Assembly (NCBI GenBank): GCA_019894715.1
Contig: JAGXOA010000090.1
Coordinates: 1 to 38,499, forward strand
DNA: 38,499 nucleotides
DNA from: Promethearchaeota archaeon
GTDB taxonomy: Archaea > Asgardarchaeota > Lokiarchaeia > Sigyniarchaeales > SOKP01
Direction of reading: 5' to 3'
Shown here: positions 26,595 to 34,701 of the stretch, piece by piece
How the letters are laid out: each line of letters starts with the position of its first letter
Position numbering within the stretch: position 1 is the stretch's first letter
Notes under the pieces: model-generated
What the model saw: only the letters and a program-made list of their open reading frames with translations
Database searches by the model: none
Told to the model about the DNA's origin: nothing
Program-made: the position numbers and the translations under genes

Positions 26595-26870
26595 CGTTCT
26601 CAAAAAATAAATATTTTACTTGATTGATTTAGTAACTAAATTTTGATTATAATAGTTCCGTATCTAAACAAAATAAAAATTTACTAGTTTAAAAAGATTC
26701 TAATACAATTCAAAGTATTAAAAATTTCTATGAAATTTAACTAACTTTTCATTAATCATTTTTTTATCCAATTCACATTAAAAAAATTTATCAGAATAGA
26801 TCTGTTCGAAATTTTTAAATTCTTATATGTCTTACAAATTTTAAAAAAACACAATTAATATGTGATACAT

Positions 26871-27422
26871 ATGAAGAAAAAAGTATTAAATCAATTACTT
26901 ATTATAGTTTTAATTGTCTATGTTCTAGCATTAATTTTAGCAGTTGTAATATTTAGATTTTTAGAAGATTTCCTAAATGAATACATAAGCATGATACCCT
27001 TTATAGTTGCAATCCCTGCAGCATTATTAACAAGAGCCTTTCAGAGGAGATCTAGCTATATTAACACATTAAGAGGGATATGGCCTAGTATTGTTAATTC
27101 AGGTATAAAAGCAATAGAATATACGAATATTAAAAATCCCACTGAAGAACAATTTAGAGAAGTAATTATATCTTTATCCACTTCAATAGATCATCTTAGA
27201 ATGCTATTTAAAAATGTTGGTGGATTTTACCCTGTTGAAAGTATCAAGACAATTTATGAAGAATTCAATCTAATTCGAGATACTTTTAAATTTAGAAATC
27301 CAACAAATGCTTATGATAGAATTACCGCACTCTGGCATCAAGCAAGAGACTCAATACTTGCTGAATTTGATCGTGTTATCCCAACTGCTTATGATGCTCC
27401 TGAATTAGTAAAAACAGATTAA
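26871..27422 (+). CDS. Two-helix membrane protein with cytoplasmic helical domain
   Basis: A 183-aa protein from the ATG at 26871 (an in-frame GTG at 26862 would add three residues). Two adjacent N-terminal membrane helices (about residues 6-27 and 38-55) are followed by LLTRAFQRRSSYI, which places the rest in the cytoplasm, and a 120-residue helical domain with characteristic HLRMLFKNVGGFYP, IYEEFNLIRD, ALWHQARDSILAEFDRV and a PTAYDAPEL tail. No enzyme motif is visible. The conserved W-H-x-x-R-D pattern suggests a defined binding surface. Function unknown. TATA-like sequence was seen only weakly upstream. Confidence 0.6.
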   Translation: MKKKVLNQLLIIVLIVYVLALILAVVIFRFLEDFLNEYISMIPFIVAIPAALLTRAFQRRSSYINTLRGIWPSIVNSGIKAIEYTNIKNPTEEQFREVIISLSTSIDHLRMLFKNVGGFYPVESIKTIYEEFNLIRDTFKFRNPTNAYDRITALWHQARDSILAEFDRVIPTAYDAPELVKTD

Positions 27423-27497
27423 ATATCATAAATGATTTTTAATCTATCATTTCTTTCTTTTTTTTCTTAATTTTATTATAATTACACATTATTTTCT

Positions 27498-27766
27498 TGA
27501 ACTACCATCACCTAAAGGTGTAGGATTCGTAATTCATCGAAACGATCTCAATGGATTATTTGAGTTTTACAATTTCTCCAAACGCTTGACATCCCACAGT
27601 CCCTACGGTAGTATGATGATGAATTATTTGGTTATATAATTTATCATCAAAACTTAATATAGAGTTTTTCCTCTATTTAAAATTAGTGTGTGAGATAGAT
27701 CAGTGATTTTTTTATTATTTTATAACAAAATTCATCCCATCCCTAAAAAAATGGATTTTCTTTTGT
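27498..27766 (-). mobile_element. tnpB-derived miniature element, copy A
   Basis: A 269-bp element with an IS200/IS605-type right end at 27498 (rc: ggtgatggtagttca) and left-end hairpin at about 27736-27755. On the minus strand the right half translates as a TnpB C-terminus, TTVGTVGCQAFGEIVKLK, stop, SIEIVSMNYESYTFR. The element at 38101 has the same structure with the stop codon in the same place, so both descend from one already defective element. Copy A has about 45 bp more between left end and tnpB scrap than copy B. The rest of the gap to 28030 shows nothing recognisable. Confidence 0.75.
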
Positions 27767-28030
27767 TTATATGTTAAAAAGAAAAAGCTCACCAATATTA
27801 TATAGATTAGTTTTATGTCCTAAACTCTTTGACGCAATTATAGATTCATTTGAAAAAAGTATGGTTAGGAAAAGTCCATTTAACAACAAATAAACACCTA
27901 ATATAGACAAAAATCATCTATAAACACTAAAAAGTGAGTCTTAAAATAAATTGAAGGTTTTTTATTATTTTATTTAATTATGAATAAAGGAGATTTATTC
28001 CCCCTGAGTCCATATTGTGGCAAATTATTC

Positions 28031-29062
28031 TTAGAAGACTTCCCATTTACCACATCTACTGCCCCATCTCGCCACAACTTCATCTTCCTTTTCTGGCATT
28101 TTAACTTGAACAATTTCGCAATTATTTGGGCAATCTCCACATTGGAATGATGATGTTTTAAATTCTATTTCTGAAACATTAAGACCACGAAAAGCAGTTT
28201 CATGCTCATGCTCGATATAATAATCTTTAGCTAAAATTCCCATTCCTAATGCACCCATAAGTACATTATATTTTGGAACAATAATTTCGCTGTTAAGATG
28301 TCTCTGGAATGCTTGGACAATTCCTTTATTAAAAGAAACCCCTCCTTGAAATACAATAGGTTTTTCTAAATCTTTTCCTTTAGATAGATTATTTAAATAA
28401 TTTCTAACTAATGAGTCACATAATCCTGCAATTATATCCTCTCGAGGATGCCCTGCATTTTGTTTATGAATCATATCAGATTCTGCAAAAACAGTACATC
28501 TTCCTGCTATTGATGTAGGATTATTTGATCTGATGGCATAATCTCCGAATTCCTCAATAGGAATACCTAACCGTGTAGCTTGATGGTCTAAAAATGATCC
28601 CGTTCCTGCAGCACATACAGAATTCATTGCAAAATCTATTATTATTCCGTCTCTTAGAAGTATGATCTTACTATCTTGACCTCCAATTTCTAAAATAGTT
28701 TTTACATTGGGATACATTGATTGAGTTGCAACAGCATGAGCAATTATTTCTGTTTTTGCTAAATCAGCACCTACAATAGCTTTTGTCAAATATCGTGCAG
28801 ATCCCGTTGTTCCACAAGCTTTTATTTCAAATTGTTGTAATTCTTTATTTGATTTTACATGTTCTTGTAATTTTGCCATGCCATTTTTTACTACATCTAT
28901 TGGAGAGCCCTGATTTCTAAGGAATACATGACTAAGCACATTCCCCTCTTTATTAATTAAAATAAATTTACAGCTAACAGAACCTACATCAATTCCTAAA
29001 AAAGCGTCTCTCTTAGTGTTTTCCTCAAAAAATTCTGTTGTTTCTCCTTTTGGTTCAATCAT
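28031..29062 (-). CDS. 2-hydroxyacyl-CoA dehydratase activator (BadF/HgdC-type ATPase)
   Basis: A 343-aa ASKHA-fold ATPase that drives one electron into a 2-hydroxyacyl-CoA dehydratase or a related low-potential reductase. The phosphate-binding motifs are FLGIDVGSVSCK (21-32) and LEIGGQDSK (124-132). The bridging [4Fe-4S] ligands of the homodimer are C150 (NSVCAAGTGSFL) and C189 (GRCTVFAESD), 39 residues apart exactly as in HgdC. VFQGGVSFNK is the adenosine motif. The C-terminus adds CGDCPNNCEI and RCGKW, a four-Cys set found after this domain in long CoA-enzyme activases, probably another cluster. The likely client subunits are the DUF2229 proteins at 33.2 and 35.0 kb. Confidence 0.88.
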   Translation of the reverse strand: MIEPKGETTEFFEENTKRDAFLGIDVGSVSCKFILINKEGNVLSHVFLRNQGSPIDVVKNGMAKLQEHVKSNKELQQFEIKACGTTGSARYLTKAIVGADLAKTEIIAHAVATQSMYPNVKTILEIGGQDSKIILLRDGIIIDFAMNSVCAAGTGSFLDHQATRLGIPIEEFGDYAIRSNNPTSIAGRCTVFAESDMIHKQNAGHPREDIIAGLCDSLVRNYLNNLSKGKDLEKPIVFQGGVSFNKGIVQAFQRHLNSEIIVPKYNVLMGALGMGILAKDYYIEHEHETAFRGLNVSEIEFKTSSFQCGDCPNNCEIVQVKMPEKEDEVVARWGSRCGKWEVF

Positions 29063-29264
29063 CTTTACTTATTCTCATTAAAATTATAAGATTCTCTTTA
29101 AAATCAATTAATACTGTGTTAAATGTTTTAAAATTAATTAACTATATGATTAACTAAAAAAAAACACCGTTACATAAAAACTAAATCAACCAAAACAGAA
29201 TATATAAATTATTATTTAATTCAATTTAAGTTTTATACGATTGATGTTAAAAAAAAAATACTCC

Positions 29265-29723
29265 CTAGCTTAAAAATATCATTTCCACTTTTTGTTCAGT
29301 ATTTTTAGAAGAAAGTCCAACAATTTTATTAATATCTTCTCTAAATTCAAGGAATTGAGTAGAATAAGAAAAATCTCTCTTCGTATATTTATTTTTAAAA
29401 TCTTTTATAATTTTATCCAAAACGGGTATGATTTTTGTATGTAAATCTTTATTAAAATTCCGGTGTTTATTCAAAATAAAATATGCATGGAGTTCTGTTT
29501 CTTCCAAATCTGTTCCTTTAATTATATCTTTCTTAAAAGCGAAATTATAATTAGTACTCTCAAAAGACTCTACTGGGGAAATTAATATTTCAGCAAAGTT
29601 TAAAATACATGATAATAATGCGCATTTACTAATTGAGTCAACTTCCTCTTCATGTGGATTTATATAATTCACCGTAATAGTTGGAACACCTCCTATAATG
29701 ATTCCCGTTTCATAAATAAACAT
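29265..29723 (-). CDS. Longin-like domain protein
   Basis: A 152-aa single-domain protein: MFIYETGIIIGGVPTITVNY (beta-hairpin), a helix (KCALLSCILNFAEILIS), three strands (STNYNFAFKKDI, ETELHAYFILNK), a long helix (IIPVLDKIIKDFKNKY) and a tail. The beta2-alpha-beta3-alpha order with a start of 'fI...GGvp' is that of longin/roadblock-type domains, which in eukaryotes and Asgard archaea serve small GTPases and vesicle machinery. The next two genes upstream (7TM fusions) end in a domain of similar plan, so the three probably form a functional group. No individual family is recognised; the fold call is inference. Confidence 0.5.
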   Translation of the reverse strand: MFIYETGIIIGGVPTITVNYINPHEEEVDSISKCALLSCILNFAEILISPVESFESTNYNFAFKKDIIKGTDLEETELHAYFILNKHRNFNKDLHTKIIPVLDKIIKDFKNKYTKRDFSYSTQFLEFREDINKIVGLSSKNTEQKVEMIFLS

Positions 29724-29847
29724 AACTAAAAAGAATTTTTAGATTAACTTTAACATAGTTGTAAATATTATCAAACCAAAGATATATTCATTATTTTTAT
29801 ATTTATTTTTTACTCTAAACAAAAATCTTTAATTATCTATGAATAAT

Positions 29848-30801
29848 TTATCTTATTTTTAATATTTCATCAATAATATCACCAATAGGAGAAAAAATTT
29901 TAAGATCACCTTTCCAATTTGATAAGATGTGAGAATAAATATTTTCTATTGTTTGTGTTACATTTTCTAGTATGTATTGGTATGCTTTAAGAGAATCAAT
30001 ACTTATTATAACACTATATAAGTAATTTCCAGAATAAATTGTAATTTCTTTATCTTTTCTTTCTATAGATGATAACCCACTACTTTTTATGTTCTGTAGA
30101 ATCATCTCAATGCTTACAATTCCACCGGATTTTAATGAGCTTTCTATATAACTTGTCTCTATTCCAAAATCTTTTTTATAAATGAGTAATCCAGATTTAT
30201 GAATAATAAAGATTGATCCTAATTTATCTCTCCAATGTAGTTCTGAAAGAGAGGGTATTTTTGAAAAAAAAATAAATAGAAAACATGCTCCTATTATTTG
30301 AAGTAAATCTGCTATAATTCTAAAGAAAATATATTGTTCAAATATATTTGATCTTTGAATAAGTTGAAAACCTATAGCAATTAAAGAAAATCCTAATATA
30401 AAACTGGTAATTTCTAATTTAATCTTTTTTGATTCTGTTCCTAAGTAATATTTTTTGTATAGATCTCTGTAATAAAGAAAAATGTATACAATAAAGAATG
30501 CCCAAGAAAGGATAGATGGTAAAAAAGAATATTCACCTATAAAAATCCATATTATTAAATATATTAAGACTAATAGACAATAGATCTTGGTAAAGCAATA
30601 TTTTCTAAAAATCAAATGTTTTTTTTCAGTTAAAAATATGAATACTAATGAAACAATAATCAAAATTGAAAATCCTATAAATAAACAATAATTTCTTAGA
30701 GTTGTTGTATTTACATAGAAATCAGCAATTACTATAAACATCCACATAAAAGAATATCCAAGAGATAAATATACATAAACTATTTCTCCATAGATTCCCA
30801 A
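29848..30801 (-). CDS. 7TM protein with C-terminal longin-like domain (start uncertain)
   Basis: The coordinates begin at a TTG that gives 317 aa with six membrane helices (roughly 9-28, 38-58, 69-88, 94-112, 131-148, 158-178), then ELHWRDKLGSIFIIHKSGLL and a 130-residue alpha/beta domain of longin-like plan. The same frame stays open upstream to 30933, a further 44 codons encoding a hydrophobic helix (LLIIEWLLFFILIELCIFLI) and the basic end INKKKKR, exactly where helix 1 of the neighbour at 30927-32069 lies. That extension contains no ATG, GTG or TTG, so the real start is probably non-canonical (ATT at 30912-30910 or ATA at 30930-30928), making a 7TM protein of about 354-360 aa. Probably a membrane sensor for a GTPase-like partner; function inferred. 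Confidence 0.6.
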   Translation of the reverse strand: MGIYGEIVYVYLSLGYSFMWMFIVIADFYVNTTTLRNYCLFIGFSILIIVSLVFIFLTEKKHLIFRKYCFTKIYCLLVLIYLIIWIFIGEYSFLPSILSWAFFIVYIFLYYRDLYKKYYLGTESKKIKLEITSFILGFSLIAIGFQLIQRSNIFEQYIFFRIIADLLQIIGACFLFIFFSKIPSLSELHWRDKLGSIFIIHKSGLLIYKKDFGIETSYIESSLKSGGIVSIEMILQNIKSSGLSSIERKDKEITIYSGNYLYSVIISIDSLKAYQYILENVTQTIENIYSHILSNWKGDLKIFSPIGDIIDEILKIR

Positions 30802-30926
30802 CCTTTTTTTTTTTTTATTAATTTTAATTATCAGAAATATACATAATTCTATTAAAATAAAGAATAAAAGCCATTCTATAATAAGTAAAGGATCTTTTAA
30901 AGAACCCGAAATAGGAAAGGAGTTTT

Positions 30927-32069
30927 TTATTTTTTATCACCCCTTTTTAAAAATTTGTCAATAATTTTATTGAATCCCAACAGTATCGATTTCTTATCCT
31001 TTAGTGTTAGATTATTATTAATTAAAATATTTTTATAGGATTTTTGAACTTGTTTTTTAATTAAATCCAAAAAATAACCAATACTATTCAAGTCTTCACT
31101 TGCAATTATAAAAAATAATAGTTGATGAAGCGAGTGATCTCCATGATTAATAAAGATGTATTGATCTCCATGAGATATTTTTTCTATGTCCTCATCTTTA
31201 TTAATAAAATTTGAAATAAAATCTTCTATTTCTGATATTCCCGTTGTTAATATGATAAGTTTATCTAAAGTTTGAGAAGAATACCCAAGATTAATATTTT
31301 TACTATCATTTTTCTCTGAAAAATTATAAAAAAATATCATTTCATTTATATTAGAATCAATGATAAAAATTTCTTCAATTTTGTTTTGCCAGTTTAATTC
31401 TAAAAGAACTGGAAACTTATACACACCAAATAATATTATTAATAATCCCAATATCATTAATGGAATCGTAACTAGTTCAATCAATTGCTGTAAATTCTCT
31501 ATAAAATATTCTGAAGATTCTTCTGCTCGAAATAAAATAGCACTCAAAAGTATAGAAAATCCTATGTAAATTAAAATAAAACGTTTTTTCGCATTATTAG
31601 GGATCTTTCTAATGATTTTAATATGCGAATAAGTTAAATAGATAGATCCAATAATTAAGCTAAGATATATCAAATTTCTTTCTAAATCCTTAGGAATTAC
31701 AAATATAATAATAGTCGAAATGATAGATGCGATGATCAATACTGTTTTTGTTAACTTTACATTCACGATTTCATCAAATGACTTTCCAGAAAGAGTTATA
31801 AGAAATATAAGAACACCAAATGCTATTAAAATATGAGAGAATTTATATAACAGAAAATGTAATAAAATATCTTCAAAATAATAAGAAGCAATTGTTCTTA
31901 TGAAAACACCACTCATTCCAAATGCGGATAATAAACCATATGCTAGAATTATTCTATTAAGCGTTATTTTTTTTTTTCTAAGTTTAATATATTGGTAAAT
32001 AAGGTAAAAACTAATTTCATATCCTATAAAAAGTGTTATATACAAAAAGGGTAAATAATATTCTTGCAA
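30927..32069 (-). CDS. 7TM protein with C-terminal longin-like domain
   Basis: A 380-aa paralogue of the next gene. Seven helices occupy roughly residues 6-26, 39-59, 70-93, 107-125, 133-150, 165-182 and 198-216. The exit KFPVLLELNWQNKIEEIFII (218-237) parallels KIPSLSELHWRDKLGSIFII in the paralogue. The soluble part (228-380) alternates strands and helices in a longin/roadblock-like order, with GDQYIFINHG and a final helix. The membrane half resembles the 7TM sensor regions of prokaryotic histidine kinases, but the output kinase is replaced. It is the first of a co-directional set of three genes. Its stop codon lies within a few bases of the start region of the next gene, suggesting coupling. 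Confidence 0.65.
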   Translation of the reverse strand: MQEYYLPFLYITLFIGYEISFYLIYQYIKLRKKKITLNRIILAYGLLSAFGMSGVFIRTIASYYFEDILLHFLLYKFSHILIAFGVLIFLITLSGKSFDEIVNVKLTKTVLIIASIISTIIIFVIPKDLERNLIYLSLIIGSIYLTYSHIKIIRKIPNNAKKRFILIYIGFSILLSAILFRAEESSEYFIENLQQLIELVTIPLMILGLLIILFGVYKFPVLLELNWQNKIEEIFIIDSNINEMIFFYNFSEKNDSKNINLGYSSQTLDKLIILTTGISEIEDFISNFINKDEDIEKISHGDQYIFINHGDHSLHQLLFFIIASEDLNSIGYFLDLIKKQVQKSYKNILINNNLTLKDKKSILLGFNKIIDKFLKRGDKK

Positions 32070-32251
32070 GATATATTTTCCTTATTTAATTTTATTTTTT
32101 TTTGACTATTATGCTTATTATATTTATTATATGATTCAATACCTATAATTACATTCTACTATTTGTATATATAAATATTTCCGTTCTATCAAGGAGATAA
32201 AAGTGATATAGTAAAATCCATTTTATTCGTTTAATTTACCCGTCTTCCACC

Positions 32252-32284
32252 AGAAAGCCACGTCCTTTAGGGCGTGGTAGTTCA
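32252..32284 (+). mobile_element. Solo right end of an IS200/IS605-type element
   Basis: gaaagccacgtcctttaggg followed by cgtggtagttca is almost identical to the right end at 94-126 and to the inverted one at 38360. Hairpin ccacg/cgtgg with the terminal tagttca. No tnpB sequence remains to its left, so this is a stripped terminus. Confidence 0.7.
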
Positions 32285-32538
32285 AGTTTCAAATAATAGA
32301 TTACTTTAATTTATATAATTTTCCAACTATTGATTTCATCAATTATATCTTTTGAATAAATATAAAAAATAAAATATTTTAGAGATAAGATCAAAAACCT
32401 ATTTTTAGATAAAGATCAATTATATTTTTTTTATTTTATATAAATGTTGTAAAAAAATAGAATATATATATAAGAAAAATAGTATATCTTTAATCTCAAC
32501 TAAAATGCTTTAAATGATTTAAAAATTATAAAATTTGG
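32285..32538. other. Gene-free A+T-rich spacer
   Basis: Part of the 1.2-kb gap between the 7TM-longin gene and the DUF2229 gene. Between the solo right end and the terminator of RNA copy 1 there is only low-complexity A+T sequence with a run of alternating AT at 32462-32475. No ORF or hairpin stands out. Confidence 0.4.
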
Positions 32539-32545
32539 AAAAAAA
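32539..32545 (-). terminator. Oligo-T terminator of RNA copy 1
   Basis: Seven T on the minus strand following ctctttcttctc. The same context with eight T ends copy 2 at 32842-32849. A conserved U-run directly after the 3' arm of the closing stem is a typical archaeal terminator. Confidence 0.5.
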
Positions 32546-32660
32546 GAGAAGAAAGAGTAGAAATTTAAATATCAAGTGAAAAGGGGAGATTCTATTAAAT
32601 AAAACTTATTTAATAGAAGGCGAAATCCAATTTTATATTCTAAATTCTTCACTCCTTCTT
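32540..32660 (-). ncRNA. Structured small RNA candidate, copy 1
   Basis: About 121 nt on the minus strand. It begins aagaaggagtgaag, whose arm pairs with the 3' ctactctttcttct to close a long terminal stem (aaattt on the inside of both arms). Inside lies the segment attggatttcgccttc, nearly invariant between the two copies, followed by a perfect 11-bp hairpin (ctattaaataa, loop gtt, ttatttaatag). Copy 2 has a different but still perfect hairpin at the same place, which is covariation. A TATA box lies about 26 nt upstream and an oligo-T tract lies at the end. There is no ORF in it. It matches no RNA family I recognise; neither tRNA, SRP RNA, RNase P nor C/D box features are present. Confidence 0.6.
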
Positions 32661-32680
32661 GAAATATTAATCATGACTCA

Positions 32681-32692
32681 CATATAAATATT
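32681..32692 (-). promoter_or_regulatory. TATA box of RNA copy 1
   Basis: catataaatatt on the plus strand (aatatttatatg on the minus strand), within a 20-bp block (aatacRtgaatatttatatg) shared with copy 2 and placed about 26 nt before the gaagg that starts the RNA. Confidence 0.5.
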
Positions 32693-32714
32693 CACGTATT
32701 AAAAAAACTAATAA

Positions 32715-32815
32715 GGATATGAACTTGAACTAATCCAATTTTTATTCTTCAAAAAATAAATTAAAATATAAAAAATCTCTTGAAATTACTATTGTTCTAA
32801 CTAATAATTCATGTA
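32715..32815 (-). other. Possible decayed partial third RNA copy
   Basis: Between the two clear copies the minus strand shows aatacatgaatta, atttcaagaga and aaaattggatt in the same order as promoter block, RNA start and conserved core of the intact copies. The TATA box, the cgcc and the hairpin are lost. Could be chance in such A+T-rich DNA. Confidence 0.25.
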
Positions 32816-32841
32816 TTATATTTAGATTATAATATATTTAG

Positions 32842-32849
32842 AAAAAAAA
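32842..32849 (-). terminator. Oligo-T terminator of RNA copy 2
   Basis: Eight T on the minus strand after cttctttcttctc, directly following the 3' arm of the terminal stem. Confidence 0.5.
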
Positions 32850-32966
32850 GAGAAGAAAGAAGCCGAAATTTGAAAAACAAATATAAAGGGTGAGTAAAAT
32901 TAAACTGTTTTTAGTTTAATAGAGGGCGAAATCCAATGTTAAATATCAAATTTGTGGTCTCCTTCA
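32842..32966 (-). ncRNA. Structured small RNA candidate, copy 2
   Basis: About 125 nt on the minus strand, 306 bp upstream of copy 1 and in the same direction. It starts gaaggagacc and its 3' end ggcttctttcttc completes the terminal stem; caaattt and aaatttg form seven inner pairs. The core cattggatttcgccctct is nearly identical to copy 1. The central hairpin is attaaact / agtttaat with a six-base loop, whose arms differ from copy 1 but keep full pairing. The 3' strand between hairpin and terminal stem is C-rich in both (ctcaccctt / ctcccctttt). Own TATA box and terminator, so it is an independent transcription unit. Confidence 0.6.
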
Positions 32967-32986
32967 ATTATTATAATCTGAATTTA

Positions 32987-32998
32987 CATATAAATATT
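32987..32998 (-). promoter_or_regulatory. TATA box of RNA copy 2
   Basis: catataaatatt on the plus strand, identical to copy 1, about 25 nt before the predicted RNA start. The conserved spacing in both copies supports a real promoter. Confidence 0.5.
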
Positions 32999-33183
32999 CA
33001 TGTATTTTAGAGTAGAAAAATAAAGTTTTTTATCTGAATAAAATGAGTTGGATTATTTGGATATTTACCCAACATTATTTAAAAAAAACACCAATATTCT
33101 TAAAGAATTTTATTAGCTTATTATAGTTTTTCTACAAAAAATGAAGAAAAATTCTAAAATTTTACTATAATAACAAAAAAAAT

Positions 33184-33210
33184 CCCATTCCTTTAGATTT
33201 TGGTAGTTTA
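33184..33210 (+). mobile_element. Short IS200/IS605-type end scrap
   Basis: cccattccttta, as in the left-end hairpin at 38112, is followed at once by ttttggtagttta, resembling the right-end terminus. About 27 bp; the interior is gone. Confidence 0.4.
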
Positions 33211-33250
33211 ATTGGATAAATTTAAAGAGAATTAATATTCTTGTTTTTAA

Positions 33251-34426
33251 TTAGCTCTGTTGAATTAATTTAAGGCATTCTTGATAAAAATGATTCCCAT
33301 ATTTACCATTTGCATGGATTGGAGTTTTAATAACATTATCTTTTTTTTTATTCCTCCTTCCTTCCATTAAATCTACAAAGGCTTCTAATCGTGTTCTGAA
33401 TCCTTCTATTCCACTTTGTTCATCAAATGAGAAATATATAATTGGTAGATCATATATCCCTTTTAATTTATTTGTTATTATCGTTCGGGCTGTTACTTCT
33501 GGCATACAAGTAAATGGATATGAATGAACGAAACCATCAAATCCTGCTTTAGCATTATCTATATATTGACCTATTACCCAAACACACTCTCCCCCTATAT
33601 CCATAGGGATATACGGTTTAGCTAGATGCTCTAACCATTTTCTATGATAATTTAAATGAAATTTATGAACCATCCAATCCCATAAACTTAAACATTGATA
33701 TAGTTCAACACCCATTTCTCCTAGTTTTCTTCTAATATCTAGATTAACATATGGTTCTAAAGATATATAGATTTCTCCAGCAAGTCCTACTTTTAATGGT
33801 CTATGATTTTTATCAATATCTAACTTTTCAAAGTCCTCCCTAATGACAGATCTAAAATTTCTAAGCCCTGTATTAGTATTTGTATCATCTAATTTATGGA
33901 TTAAACTACTGACTATTTTTGTAGTATCGCCTTGTTTTCTCTCGTATGCTCTAAAAACGCCTTCGGCCGTTTGAATATCTTCAAGATATTTTGCTTTTTT
34001 TAAAAAGTAGATGACTGATTTTACAAATTTAGGATAAAGAGATAAACTTGGTTTACCTGATACTTTAAAGAGGGTTTTTACCCATTGAAAATCTAATAAA
34101 TCTGCTTGATCTAGTGGTATTAAACGAAATTTATCATATCCTGCATCTCTTAAAATTCTTTCTTGCACGCTTGCATAGAATCCAAATCTACAAGGTCCAC
34201 AATCAATAGCCATTATAATTGTATCTGCTCCTTTATCAAGAGCACTTTTAAGTTCTCCTAATGTTGGTTTAAATGGAAAACATACAAATTCAGGACTATG
34301 TTTTACACCAAATTTAACCAATTCTCTATTTGCTGGATCAGGTACAATAACCTCAACTCCGAGATTTTCGATTAAAGCTTTAAAAGCTACCCATGAGGTA
34401 CCCATTCTTGGAAAGGTTACTCGCAT
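33251..34426 (-). CDS. DUF2229 / HgdB-type CoA-dehydratase-like subunit
   Basis: A 391-aa protein of the acyl-CoA dehydratase/reductase-like (DUF2229, HgdB-related) family that cooperates with BadF/HgdC ATPases. VTFPRMGTSW opens the first Rossmann-like half. Likely cluster ligands are C49 (EFVCFPFKP) and C76-GPC79, with further Cys in GGECVWVIGQ and YPFTCMPEV. The C-terminus FDEQSGIEGFRTRLEAFVDL is the family's closing motif, also present in the paralogue at 35048-36121 (MDEHSGEAGMLTRIESFVEM). Substrate unknown; some members belong to benzoyl-CoA-reductase-like or 2-hydroxyacyl-CoA dehydratase systems. Own promoter at 34469-34480. Confidence 0.75.
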   Translation of the reverse strand: MRVTFPRMGTSWVAFKALIENLGVEVIVPDPANRELVKFGVKHSPEFVCFPFKPTLGELKSALDKGADTIIMAIDCGPCRFGFYASVQERILRDAGYDKFRLIPLDQADLLDFQWVKTLFKVSGKPSLSLYPKFVKSVIYFLKKAKYLEDIQTAEGVFRAYERKQGDTTKIVSSLIHKLDDTNTNTGLRNFRSVIREDFEKLDIDKNHRPLKVGLAGEIYISLEPYVNLDIRRKLGEMGVELYQCLSLWDWMVHKFHLNYHRKWLEHLAKPYIPMDIGGECVWVIGQYIDNAKAGFDGFVHSYPFTCMPEVTARTIITNKLKGIYDLPIIYFSFDEQSGIEGFRTRLEAFVDLMEGRRNKKKDNVIKTPIHANGKYGNHFYQECLKLIQQS

Positions 34427-34468
34427 ATTTTTTATAACCCTAAGTTAGATTATTATTTATTTTATTAC

Positions 34469-34480
34469 GTATAAATAATT
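34469..34480 (-). promoter_or_regulatory. TATA box of the DUF2229 gene
   Basis: aattatttatacg on the minus strand about 48 nt before the ATG at 34426, predicting a leader of about 25 nt. The rest of the spacer to 34700 holds no recognisable feature. Confidence 0.4.
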
Positions 34481-34701
34481 ATTCTTGAAAATACTTCATT
34501 TGTAAAATTATTAACGATTTGAAGTCATTTCAGAATAAAATGATATGTTTTATATAAATATTATTTTAATTGAATAAAACTATATTATATAAAAAGACTG
34601 TCAAAATGATAAAAATATTGAAAGTATTATTTTATGTATAATTTTAAAGAATTTGTTTTGATATATTAGGATAATTTCTTACCATTTAGATGCGAGAAGG
34701 T

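Noticed and set aside
30804-30816. Frameshift in the 13-A run of the 7TM-longin gene
   Set aside because: Careful frame counting shows that the upstream helix and the downstream protein are in the same frame with 13 A; the problem is the missing start codon, not a shift at the run.
32540-32998. The two repeats as a CRISPR array or IS copies
   Set aside because: Only two units about 306 bp apart with diverged interiors, no short direct repeat/spacer pattern, no cas gene and no tagttca end. Promoter, hairpin and terminator order fits RNA genes better.
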